Shown here: piece after piece, positions 1-9,085 of the stretch
Numbering within the stretch: position 1 is the first letter of the stretch
How the letters are laid out: every line of letters starts with the position of its first letter
Assembly: GCA_964017145.1 (NCBI GenBank)
Contig: CAXHKQ010000105.1
Coordinates: 1-12,396 of the forward strand
Origin: Agrocybe praecox
Lineage: Eukaryota > Basidiomycota > Agaricomycetes > Agaricales > Agrocybaceae
DNA: 12,396 nucleotides
Reading direction: 5' to 3'
Program-made: the position numbers and the translations under genes
Notes under the pieces: generated by a model
Databases searched by the model: none
What the model was told of the DNA's origin: nothing
Seen by the model: only the letters and a program-made list of their open reading frames with translations

Positions 1-880
1 GTCACAACTGAGTTTTCATATACTGTATTTTCCAAACGATCGAAGATAGCTGCGAAAATTTTACAGAATCAAGAGAATTTCGTTTCTTGTAAATCTCCAA
101 AAGCATTTTCACAAATGTCGAACAGAAGCCTAGCCGTTCACGATAGACTATACACGATAGACGTACCGATTTCATTCATTTGAGACTCTACAACGTCACA
201 TAAAGCTCATTTTGATAAAGATTGGCTAATCGAAATTTTTCACATCTCAATTCGCGTACACAATGTCTGTCGATGGGACCGGATCTAAAAGCGATGTTTT
301 TTTTTTTTTTTTTTAATTTTGGTTATGTTGGAGGTATTAGTCAACGCCAAAAGACGAGAAAGTCTGGAGCATTTTTTAGCAGCCCTTCAGCGTGGATAAT
401 TCAAGTATCGGCAAGATTACAAACGTTCAGCAAGCAACTCGATTGCTAGTATACTAGGTAGCATAACTAAGACAAAGGGCGGGTGAATCGAAAAGTGTTG
501 ATGGATCCTTCAACCATAGACAATCCTTGTTATTTTGTATAAATCTCAAATGAAAACTCCTAAAACTGTTGACAATACGGCCATTCTACTTTGTATCACC
601 AGTTGTGACGCAGGGTGTACTTGTTAGAAATAAACCTCGATTCTCTCGTGAATGGAGTTGATTTTGAGAACTGTCAAGTTCCAGTAAGATGCATCGTAAT
701 GGAAAAAGGGGTGTTCGTTTGTTAATCTTACATCTTATGAAGCATCTTATTTGCTTGACAGTTCTCATAATCAACCCAATGTTCATGTAAACGGTGAAAC
801 AAAAAACAGATTCGGGCTTGTGATTCCTAGCGCATCGATGGGGATGGGAGATGATTAGTAGTAGAAAACACACCAAAGAC
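1..880. other. Non-coding AT-rich segment with poly-T run and imperfect hairpin
   Basis: No recognisable gene lies here. An 18-base T run occupies 297-314; on the minus strand it could be the A tail of an old retroposed sequence, but no retroposon body or target duplication can be identified. The ten bases gtcacaactg at 1-10 recur inverted at 600-609, which could mark the ends of an element that starts at the window edge. The similarity does not extend clearly inward, so this is weak. An inverted repeat at 658-774 is listed separately. Confidence 0.5.
658..774. repeat. Imperfect hairpin / short inverted repeat
   Basis: The left arm ttgattttgagaactgtcaa (658-677) pairs with 755-774 with one mismatch. 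Pairing resumes further in: taagatgcatc near 685-695 matches the complement of gatgcatctta-like sequence near 739-750 (gaagcatctta). The loop is about 45 bases. This may be the core of a small foldback MITE or simply an old inverted duplication. No target duplication is evident. Confidence 0.5.
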
Positions 881-999
881 AAGGCCCTACCTGAACGGAA
901 TCTATGTTGGAAGGAAGTGTCCTGAAATGCACACAATATCCCAAATGCAGTTGAATATCTTCATTCTTAAGGCCTAAAATGACCGATGCAAAACTTGCC
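881..999 (+). repeat. Dispersed repeat, copy A (about 115 bp)
   Basis: This stretch aligns in direct orientation with 10997-11110 at the other end of the window. Shared blocks include aaggcccta, gaacggaatct, tgaaatgcacacaatatcc, gttgaatatct and caaaacttgc. Copy A has several extra bases after gttgaatatct. The flanks of the two copies do not match, so it is a mobile or dispersed repeat rather than a segmental duplication. The family is not recognised. No tRNA-like A or B box was noticed. Confidence 0.7.
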
Positions 1000-1013
1000 C
1001 TCACCCGCAAATC

Positions 1014-2472
1014 TTGTCCCACCTTACCCTACTACTATATTACATCCAGTTAACCTGGCTGCGCATCTATTCAACGTGTGTCAACAACCTTTCACGCACG
1101 CGCAATGTCGCACGCATAACGCATGACGACGTGTTTTTCTACAGTTACCGGCAAGGAGCCGGGCCGGCGCGAGGACACGGCAAATCCATTTGTTTCATTT
1201 TTCATCTCTCTGGTGGAGATGGAGGTGTGCTGCGTGCGTGCGCACGTCAACGACCACGAACAAAGTGTGCGCGCGACTGACGGCGCAGACGACAACGAGA
1301 CGAGAACGACGACACTGGGCGATGCCATAATGAACAGCAAGATGCACACGCCGCGTTGTTTGCGGACATGTGTTTGGGAACACACGCTGCAGTGTGATGT
1401 GAGGGTGATGGTGGTGGTGGAGGTGCTTTGTTATCGCGTCGCGTGTGTGTCATATGTGTCGTTAACACCGGCGCGCGCACCTTCGCGCAGCAGAGCAGCA
1501 GCTGTCGTGTGTGTTTTAATCGCAATGTTAAACACTCATGAACATGAAAACACACAACAAACACGTCAAGGATATGTAACTGCAAAGCAGACGAGAAATG
1601 CCGTGATTGTGTACGCTCATAATCTGCACGCAAATACGGAATATTATACACGACGAATGACATATTTGCGAGTGATAAAAGGTCGCATTCTTCATGCGCT
1701 ATTTGATTGTCACAAACAAATTAGAATGAATGTTTCTCTTCAGAAGCGAACGGAGGACGCATAACATGCCAACATGTTTATTATGTTTTCTTGGAAATGT
1801 TTGTCGACACAAACACTCTGGTTCGCATCCGTCCGCATTCGTTCTATCGACAGGTATGCAGGACGCTGTCACAGCGCAATGTGCAATATCTCGCATAGGC
1901 CATTTGCTGTTTGCACTGTACAAACAGCAGGCGGATAGCTGCGTGTATGCTTTCAGGAGAACACGTCATTCGAATGGGGATACCGGCGGAGATACCGCGC
2001 GCGTAGCAGACGTTCGAAGTGCGCACACACATACACTCTCACACACACGGTTCAGTGTGCGGGTGGGCGGACGGTCGTCGGCATATTGCAGTTTAATGTC
2101 AATGTTTGTGTCAGATGGAAGTGGAGGATGGTGCGTTTTTTATGCAGTCTCAACCGGAAGTTTGCGGATCTCTTTATTCCGTGTAATGCCATATTGATCG
2201 TCGTGAGTCGATACGAATTGAATTGAAATTGATGTACTACTTCAAATTGTACACGTACGCGAATGGCTTACCTCATGTTGAACTGCAGGTTAAATTTTCT
2301 TTGAATGTTTTTCGTTTCGGCGGCGGCTGTTTTTCCAACACGTGTTCGAGTAGATCCAATCAAATGTGTGTCACGGGTCACGGGCTATTCTGCGAATATG
2401 TTACATATGTTCCACACGTGGTTCGACATCGCGCACCTTCGAAAATACAACCTATACGAAGAACACCACACA
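1014..2472. other. CpG-rich host-like intergenic segment
   Basis: This GC- and CpG-rich stretch contains simple-sequence patches, such as the CA-rich run around 2023-2048, and many chance open frames on both strands. The longest plus-strand frame (1123-1764, 213 codons) overlaps sizeable minus-strand frames, has low-complexity Arg/Thr/Val/His-rich composition, and shows no domain, signal peptide or motif I recognise. I see no supportable gene, RNA gene or mobile element here. Regulatory DNA is possible but not shown. Confidence 0.5.
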
Positions 2473-2474
2473 TA

Positions 2475-3014
2475 CAGTTACGGACATATAAATAGGAACA
2501 CGTGACATCACTCAACAGATTGGCCTATAGGCCCACTATAGAGCTTAATAACACATTTGTTCAAATGCAGAAATGTTCATTGAACACTGCGTAAGCCAAT
2601 TGAATAAGGTCATGACGAATATTGACCTTATTAATAAAATCGGATAATTAATCGGACAGAGAAATAGGATCAACATATTTTATTACTGGGGAATGGCTCC
2701 AAGTTGTGTTTTTACAATATTTTGTCGGAAGTTCCTCAATTTCAATCACCTTTGTTCATAATACCGGCTAACTTGGTACCAATTTCGCGAACGGTTTGGA
2801 AGTCTGCAGACCGAGATTCGAATGTACGGTCGATCCATTATGGCTCAATCTCACTTCTAAATTAAATTGAGAGACCGAGGTCCACAACTTTCTTCATAAT
2901 CTTATTCAATAAACGGCTTACGCAGGGTTCAAGGAACTTTTCGTCATTTGAACAAATGTGTTTTCGAGCTCTGTTTAGCGATGTCACGTTGTCATATTTC
3001 TATGTCCCTAACTG
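2475..3014. mobile_element. Tc1-like non-autonomous foldback element (540 bp)
   Basis: The ends are inverted: cagttacggacatataaata at the left against cagttagggacatagaaata read inward from the right. Both are flanked by TA (2473-2474 and 3015-3016), the Tc1/mariner target site, and Tc1-family ends typically start CAGT. Similarity of the arms continues to about 2608 on the left and 2901 on the right, giving arms of about 134 and 114 bp with conserved blocks such as acacatttgttcaaatg and ctgcgtaagcc. The left arm is longer because of about 22 extra bases at 2520-2541, themselves partly palindromic (tggcctataggcc). A perfect 10-bp stem sits at 2603-2612 and 2623-2632. No convincing transposase remains in the 290-bp centre, so the element would depend on transposase supplied elsewhere. 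Confidence 0.82.
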
Positions 3015-3016
3015 TA

Positions 3017-3570
3017 CACTCGCTTGGCACGTGCGAACTCGGTGTCACATCGCATCACATCAGTGGCACTGCTGGCTGCTCGGTGGCTGCTTTGTTCGAA
3101 TGTTGTTGATAATAATTACAATATCAGTATGATTTGCACCCTTCCAATCAGCGGGCGCCGCACGCGACTCGATGGCGCGATGGGTTGTGTGTGTGTGTGG
3201 AGGTGTTGACGTCGCATTTATCGCGCGCTCTCTGGCTGGTTGGCCTGGCTGTTGTTAAACTCGTCGTCCTTTGTGCGCACGTCGATGGCACGAGCACGAG
3301 GATGCGGCGGCATTGACGTGTTGCCGGCGCGCCAGCAAAACAGCGCGACCGACGACAACAGCGAGGGACATGCGCGCGCGTCGTGTCCCCCAACCGGAGC
3401 GGTGAACGTACGACCCACACACTCACACACAAATACGAAACGCAAACACACGTTCAACCGATGCGATGCACGACGACGACTCAACTCGCCCGACACTGAA
3501 CCAAGGACACTGCAGTACTTTGCGTCGCGTTTCGCACGTGCAGACGATGACGACGCTGTCGTACAGTCGG
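3017..3570. other. CpG-rich host-like segment with GT/CA microsatellites
   Basis: This GC-rich intergenic DNA has a GT run at 3187-3199 and CA-rich sequence at about 3416-3430. Overlapping open frames on both strands (for example 3148-3432 minus and 3240-3635 plus) have shuffled low-complexity composition, and one runs into the adjacent transposon end. No gene can be supported. Confidence 0.5.
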
Positions 3571-3842
3571 TAACACTATCAAATCAACATGATACTTGCT
3601 GGACTTTGGGTCTTGGGTCTAGATGCTCCAAATAAACTAAAACTTATTGGTACGAGAAAGAGCCATCTTCCCTCAATAGCACTGCTGAGTTCCATCGCAA
3701 AATAACATTACAACGATCGAACTACTGCGTATTTGTCTATATAGGGTGACCAGAAATAACCCGGACAAACGTTTTGTAGCGTAACTTCTTCAATATAATT
3801 TAAAATGATAAACTTCAATTCAACCATTGGCTTTTCAAATAT

Positions 3843-4636
3843 CTAGTCGGCTCCGTAGTGGCTTTCTCGAGTGGCGATGTACAGCAATAAACGCTCCGTG
3901 GAAATTCGCAGTCCCAAAAGTTGCAACGATTGGTTCAAGGCCTCCAACTTTTGCGAGTCTTTGAACACGCCCTTGACCGTCAAATCGACCACATACTGTA
4001 ATCAATCGGATTCAGATCGGCCGAGTAGGGCGCCATTCTGCAGACGACCAAAAATCGAGAAAACAGTTTCTTTTTCACGATTTTTTCAATTTGGCCTCGT
4101 TGGCCGGCGCTGAGTCCTGTTGGAATGTCTTAAGTTTTTCGCCAAAAAGCTGCTGTGCCCAAGGGAGCATGTTGCCCTGGAGAAGTCTGGCCGATACTTC
4201 TTGGTTGAATTTGAGACCCTTTTCACTAATTTTTTTAACGTTGACGCAAATACCAGCCCTAACAGTAACGGACTACGAGTTTTGACGATTTTCAACGACT
4301 GCAGAGTTGTTGGGACGTCCAGTGCATATGTTCCGGTCGTTTTGATGATTGTGCGCTTGATCATCATTGAGGATTTTATTTATTTTTAAATCAATGAACT
4401 CAAATGTCTAAGCAGCGGCGCAGACGTTATTTTTTTATATCTTTAAGCCCCCACTTGCTTGTTTTCATAAGTGAGGCTCTGCATTTTTGTGGCTTGTATG
4501 CCTTGATAATATGTTCACAAATTTCGATTTTCTGCCCCAATATCTCGATTCCTTCCAATCTCACGAGAGATCAAATTTTCGTTTTTTACACTGAATTACA
4601 CTGAAAACTGTTTCAAAATAGCACTTTTTTCGCCAT
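3843..4636 (-). pseudogene. Degraded Tc1/mariner transposase, DD37D type
   Basis: The minus strand encodes pieces of a Tc1/mariner transposase in several frames. Reading from the N-terminal side, a possible start is at 4636 (MAKKVLF followed by a stop). Then come QNDRN (about 4330), SVTVRAGICV (about 4245-4275), FNQEVSARLLQG, LPWAQQLFG, and the second catalytic block FQQDSAPA with Asp encoded at 4114-4116. After a stop and a one-base shift comes MAPYSADLNPIDYSMWSI, with the third catalytic Asp at 4001-4003. The tail is LEALNQSLQ, with a stop near 3843. The two Asp codons are 113 bases apart, one short of the 114 needed for 37 intervening residues, so the ancestral spacing fits DD37D (a group known from nematodes, mosquitoes and other arthropods). 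The first catalytic Asp region near 4380-4410 is not recognisable. Several stops and frameshifts make it non-functional. Confidence 0.88.
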
Positions 4637-4693
4637 CGCACTAAACGATGAAGGACCGACATATACGCAAAAAAAATGTGCTGCGTTAAGTAA

Positions 4694-4882
4694 CACGGAG
4701 GAAAACGGAGAGGGCATGTCGAGCAAAACGCGGGTAAATAGGGCTTATTTTGGGCTCATTTGGGGAGAACAACGTCAGAACGCGCGCGTAAAACGCGCCG
4801 ACCAATGTGTATTCTGACGTCTAGCCTCGGACACACTCTTGTATGGAGAATGCTCGACATGCCCTCTCCGTTTTCCTCCGTG
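4694..4882. mobile_element. 189-bp MITE with perfect 32-bp TIRs and 8-bp target duplication
   Basis: Positions 4694-4725 (start cacggaggaaaacggagagg) and 4851-4882 are perfect inverted repeats of 32 bp. The direct repeat ttaagtaa flanks them at 4686-4693 and 4883-4890. Because the flanking g and c equal the element's last and first bases, the repeat can be read as up to 10 bp; 8 bp gives symmetric ends. An 8-bp duplication is typical of hAT and P superfamilies, and a 9-bp reading would fit Mutator-like elements, so the superfamily stays open. The 125-bp core has no coding capacity. It sits inside the mariner relic, so it is the youngest of the three nested insertions, in line with its undiverged TIRs. 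Confidence 0.9.
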
Positions 4883-5487
4883 TTAAGTAACCACCATGGC
4901 AGGCTGACCCAAATCTTGTCCGGGTTATTTCTGGTCACCCTGTATGTACATCGTTTCCTATCCATAAAAACAACCAGAATACGATGTTGTTTTATTGCGA
5001 TGAAACCGACGTTGACCTCATACGAAAAAGCTATAGTTTTGAAGCAATAGAATTGCTTTTTTAGCCATGCTCTAACTTGATTCGATAGGCCGTTTGTATT
5101 TTATGGACCCTCGATACAAACAAATTTACTTAAATAAACGATATTTTGCAGATAAAAAATATTTTAAAGATTATGTCTCGTCCAATCGATAGACAAACTC
5201 AAAGTCTATGGATTAAACGGTTGACACTTTTTTTGTCATTATTATTGCATAATTACAACGAAAACTAGTCTTGTTAACCTATATTATTGAAACGTACATT
5301 TTGAACGTTATCTTGTTCAAAGGCCAGTCTTTTGATAACTATGTTGACCACAAATATAAAACTCAGCAGAGCTATTTAGGGAAGATGGCTCTTTCTCATA
5401 CAAACAGATTTAGTTTATTTGGAGCACCCAGTTCTGAGCAAATGAAACCCAAAGTCCAGCAAGTGTCTTGTTAAGTTGATAGTGTTA

Positions 5488-6551
5488 TATGCTGTATGTC
5501 GCATATGTGGTATGTGCGGCATGCACTTGCGCCGGCGAGCGTCGAGCGAATGTCGCTGTGCGCGCGGGTAAATTGAATTACCGCCGAGCTGAGCGCGCTG
5601 CTTACACACACGACTGACCGGATCAATACACCCCATCGTCGCAGAGAAGCGCGCAGGGTCGCGCATGTTCGATTGTATTGTGTGTGGTCTGAACGCAGCA
5701 GCTACTAGATTGAATATCATCCCTCCGCATGCGCCGCGACATGTGCCGAAGGCCTGATTATTATTATTGTCAGTAGTATCGCACTTTTGCAGCTTCGCGT
5801 CGCGCACAATGCGATAATTCTGACGAGCGAATATCGATTCGCGAGGAGTTGGCTTGTTTTTCTTCTGTTTCTCGGATTACTCGGCACGATTCAACGAGTT
5901 GTTGTGAATGTTGAAAAATGTGGTACACGGGAGAATCGGTCGAATGGAAGAGTATTTCTATTCAGAAAAATTCTATAATACTAAACAATACACACAGGCA
6001 CACACTGTTTGTGGAAAACTTTGCAAATATGCTCGCCGCGATTATTTTATTTCTAGTCGTGTCCGCACGCTAGCGAACTGTCTGCGCAACTGAGCGCTAC
6101 TTGGCAACGAACGGAGGGTTGAAGCTGCTGCGCGAGCGGTGTTGGTGCGGTAGGGAGAGGGTTCGTCGAAACCGAAGTCAGCTGATTCGCACCCTCTCGG
6201 CGCGATGCGGCGTCGTCGTCGACGTCTATGTCGTATGTAGATACAAACACACACAAACCGACATTTCCGTGCCTCGAGCAACCTACACACTCACCACATA
6301 CTACAATATCGCCGGCATTTCTGTATGTATGTCTGTGTGTTGGTGTGGGGGTGCGTGTGTACATGGTCGCGGTGAGTGTGGAAGCCGCAGAGCGAAAAAC
6401 TCTCTCTGTGTAGCAATAAGTTGCAAAGCATATTTAGGCATCCGCTACGCATATCACTTGAACGGAAAAATAACATTAGTCCACTTTGTGAGCGTGGGTG
6501 GTATGCATAGGAAAGTGGCTGATAAAAAATGCTCGCTAGGATCGAAGTACA
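5488..6551. other. CpG-rich host-like intergenic segment
   Basis: The segment is GC-rich, especially at 5515-5660 and 6060-6230, with a T/G-rich patch at about 6320-6362. Open frames occur on both strands (for example 5415-5807 minus and 6101-6562 plus) but overlap one another, have low-complexity Cys/Arg/Val-rich composition and no recognisable domains. The minus-strand frame at 5415-5807 crosses the transposon boundary at 5485, which argues against it being a host gene. I see no supportable gene. Confidence 0.5.
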
Positions 6552-6553
6552 TA

Positions 6554-7067
6554 ATTGCTTGAGCATAAAGTTTTCTATTGTTATTGTCATCTTTTCAATG
6601 CTAGATTTAATATAGTTATCGTTATCCGATTTGAGTCAACTATTACATCGTTTTGTTTGCTCACTTTCTACTACCAACAACATTTTACATGATCTTATAA
6701 CTATTTCAATCGTTCAGTGTCAGGTTCAAACTACGCTTTTGGTTCAAGGGGACCCTCTCCATTCCTAATCCCTCAAATAATGGCAGAACGTCAAAAATTA
6801 TCGTAATTTTTCGGAATATCAATAAAGTGATTGTCTATAGATGAATTTCCACCTCTCTGGAGACATTGCGATTTGTCTGTCTTGAAGTGTCTATCTTTGA
6901 CGAGCGCACACATTGTAATTCATCATCCATTCACTTTTACTGTTAAGGGCATTTTTCAAGCAGAGATTTTCACCTTTTTTATATATAGTATGTTCCGATT
7001 CGATGGAAACAAATCGAAGTGAAGCTACTAGTCGGTGGAATAATAGAACACTTTATGCTCAATCCAA
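6554..7067. mobile_element. Probable TA-flanked MITE (514 bp)
   Basis: The sequence ttgagcataaagttttctat at 6559-6578 is repeated inverted at 7043-7062, with one mismatch over 21 bases. The match extends outward imperfectly to TA dinucleotides at 6552-6553 and 7068-7069. The internal sequence is AT-rich with no transposase and no meaningful open frame. The arrangement fits a non-autonomous Tc1/mariner-type element. The exact ends are less certain than for the other elements because the outermost five bases of the two ends differ. Confidence 0.55.
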
Positions 7068-7069
7068 TA

Positions 7070-7747
7070 TATGAGTGTTTCCAACTAGAACACGAGGCTG
7101 AGAGAAAAATGTGCTTGTTTATTATGTTGGAAATTAGATAGAGTGGAAAGTCCGCGAATATGCGACGATGTTGTTCAGGAAATTGCGTTTGCTGGATACT
7201 CGATATCGGCGCGCACTTGAGGAAAAATAAAACTTGATTTCAATTTAAAATTTCAATGAAATTGATTCGACGAACTATATGCTCCCAAGGCGATGCGAAC
7301 GTGCATTTGTGAGCAAAATGCGCGGTGCTTAATATCAATAAAGTGCCGTGAAATTGACGTTATTAAACGATATGTACATGCCGGAGTCTCAATGTCGTCA
7401 TCGACGTCAGGTCACGCCGTAAATCAAGCATACTAAGAAGGGAATACTTAAAAGTACACCCCCGCGGGTGATTTGTGGGTGGGTGCGTCGGCGCGCGCGC
7501 AGCGACAAGCGGACGTCATACTTCTTCGGCGAATGACAGTTTCATTATTATGTGTATGCATAATGTAATGCCGCATTATGTGGCGGTGGCCAAGTGTTTG
7601 TCAACCTAATTCACCGCATACAATCACACACGCAATGGGCAACGGCAAGGCAATCGCAAGGTCGCAGAGAATTGTTTGTGCATTCGTTGCGTGCGTGCCT
7701 GATTTTACTAATATTATTTTCTGACTCGTGCAGTCGAAATGAGTTTC
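7070..7747. other. Host-like intergenic segment
   Basis: The first part (7070-7440) is mixed, unremarkable sequence. From 7450 it turns GC-rich (cggcgcgcgcgcagcg near 7489). A short AT-rich cluster at 7543-7580 has repeated cattat/cataat and atgcataat motifs resembling POU or homeodomain binding sites. No gene is supportable. Confidence 0.45.
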
Positions 7748-7749
7748 TA

Positions 7750-8730
7750 CTACATGGGCTGATAAGTATCGGGGAGAAATAGGGAAGGTACAACATTTTT
7801 TATGAAATCAAAATGTATTGTTGATCATAGTCATCTTTCAGCCAGCTAAACAAAATGTTATACTCGTACTGTCATTAATTTGGAAGATATTGCATTTATT
7901 GTAACTTGCGGTTTCACATATCCTAACATATGGCGAAGAAGGTATTTAAAGTGTTATTAAAGGGGTAGAAGGACCGCTGGAGCCAATGTTATCTGGAATC
8001 TGCCCTAGCCGAAATTAAATTTATGAATTTCGTAAACTATTCTGTACCTTCCATTTGGGCAAAACATGTATTGCTTATCCTACACGAACACACAAGCAGT
8101 GAAAAACACGCTTTTGAACGATTTCGTGGAAATCAACCGTTGCGGTACAAAAGCCTAGAACATTTTAAGTTCATAATATTCAAGAAATGTCCACTGAGTT
8201 TCAATGTATTCCCTCCAGCCGTTATTTTGTATCACTCTTTTGAATTTCAATAGGGATAAAAACATGATAAAAATATGGGTGACTTCCAAGAATGAAACTA
8301 GTTGCAAATTGAAAATAAACGTGTGTCTGGATTTCCGCCATAGAACCCTGTGGCGGAAGATATGAGCAGTTGAAAATTGATTTTTGGTATGAGAATATCG
8401 AAAAATAAAAATATCATATAAAATGAATTGAAGTTCAACACAAAATCGCATCGAAGTCGACGACAAGCCAATTAAAGCTGATCGAACAAGTTATCTGTTC
8501 TATTCGGCGGTTAAATTTTTAATCATTGTTCCCAAGTTCGTGCACAATGAACAATACCGAACAAAATAAATATTTGTTCTACTTACTGTATTCCTGACGA
8601 TTGTGCGATACACCTGGCTTCGAAAAATAATCTATAAGAAGATCTCGAACTAGAAACTTCTAGCTTGAAGTAGCTTTTGGTCTGACTCCGATACGATTAT
8701 TATTAAAAAGATACTTATCAGCCCATATAG
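7750..8730. mobile_element. Mariner-type TIR element without transposase (981 bp)
   Basis: The left end ctacatgggctgataagtat (7750-7769) matches the inverse of the right end 8711-8730 with one mismatch in 20 bases. TA flanks both sides (7748-7749 and 8731-8732). The internal motif ggctgataagt is typical of mariner-lineage termini as I know them. The interior is about 940 bp of AT-rich sequence. The frames inside (for example 8023-8253 plus and 8155-8466 minus) lack DDE/D motifs such as SPDLNP or QQD, so I treat it as non-autonomous or fully decayed. Confidence 0.83.
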
Positions 8731-8744
8731 TATATGATTATTCT

Positions 8745-8800
8745 GATTCTAATGCATCCCCCGTGTCGATGCATTCTAATCAGCATCCACATTCGAGATA
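8745..8800. promoter_or_regulatory. Possible POU/homeodomain site cluster
   Basis: Within 56 bases there are aatgcatc (8751-8758), its inverse gatgcatt (8768-8775), the word attctaat on both sides of the spacer, and atgctaat (8793-8800), one base from the POU octamer. Further TAAT or ATTA words lie around it. The motif density is visible; the regulatory role is inference, since AT-rich DNA often contains such words. Confidence 0.25.
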
Positions 8801-9085
8801 ACATGCTAATGTAAATAACGTGAATAACATAATCATATTTGTGGAGTCATGTTGTGTTTTGCACACACAAACACCACAAACACACACTCGATATATTTGG
8901 CAGCAATAGACGAAACCCTCGGCAGCTTACAGCCAACGTGTGTGGTTCTCCGTTGACCTTGCACCATCGAATATCGCGCTGTTCAATGAACATAAAACGT
9001 TGTGACTGCGAAAACACACTCTCTCGCGTATATGACAAAGTTCAATGCCACATACGAACATACATATTGGACAACCCACAGCGAA

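Larger units (their letters stand above)
3742..4942 (-). mobile_element. Tc1/mariner element of DD37D type (1201 bp, itself interrupted)
   Basis: The TIRs are agggtgaccagaaataaccc at the left (from 3743) and its inverse near the right end at 4942. The match extends over about 28 bp to ccggacaa, with only the outermost base differing. TA flanks both ends (3740-3741 and 4943-4944). It lies inside the outer element 3573-5485 and carries a degraded transposase on the minus strand, 3843-4636. Without the 189-bp insertion and its 8-bp duplication it would be about 1004 bp, shorter than the roughly 1.3 kb usual for full-length members, which suggests an internal deletion in the N-terminal and central part of the transposase gene. 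Confidence 0.9.
3573..5485. mobile_element. Outer TA-flanked long-TIR element, interrupted by a nested mariner
   Basis: The terminal inverted repeats start acactatcaa at the left (3573) and end ttgatagtgt at the right (5485), each flanked by TA (3571-3572 and 5486-5487). The arms run about 120 bp (3573-3691 and 5360-5485) and share blocks such as acttgctggactttgggt, tgctccaaataaacta and gagaaagagccatcttccct. The TA target site points to the Tc1/mariner superfamily. Without the nested element at 3742-4942 and its TA duplicate, the element is about 710 bp. No transposase of its own is recognisable in 4945-5359, so it looks non-autonomous. It must be older than the element inserted in it. Confidence 0.8.

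Noticed and set aside
1..609. gtcacaactg ... cagttgtgac as a transposon end pair
   Set aside because: Only ten bases match, the left end coincides with the window edge so no target duplication can be checked, and similarity stops directly inward.
1123..1764. 213-codon plus-strand open frame
   Set aside because: It is the longest in the window, but it lies in GC-rich DNA with overlapping open frames on the minus strand, has low-complexity composition and shows no domain or motif I recognise. It is best explained as chance.
2760..2830. Possible N-terminal helix-turn-helix of a Tc1 transposase on the minus strand in the foldback centre
   Set aside because: A short peptide (VREIGTKLAGIM) is vaguely similar to a helix-turn-helix, but it is too short and is followed by a stop; not enough to call a pseudogene.
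4686..4890. TTAA target site of a piggyBac or Kolobok type for the inner MITE
   Set aside because: The direct repeat extends to the full ttaagtaa on both sides and only the 8-bp reading gives symmetric terminal repeats.
6101..6562. 153-codon plus-strand frame and overlapping minus-strand frames
   Set aside because: Frames on both strands overlap over microsatellite-like and CpG-rich DNA, the composition is rich in Cys/Arg/Val, and no family is recognised.
6715..6760. tRNA B-box-like word ggttcaaac
   Set aside because: No matching A box, acceptor stem or cloverleaf could be built around it.
6816..7344. Shared 14-mer atatcaataaagtg at 6816 and 7331
   Set aside because: The match does not extend beyond the word; it is an AT-rich word containing aataaa and probably coincidental.
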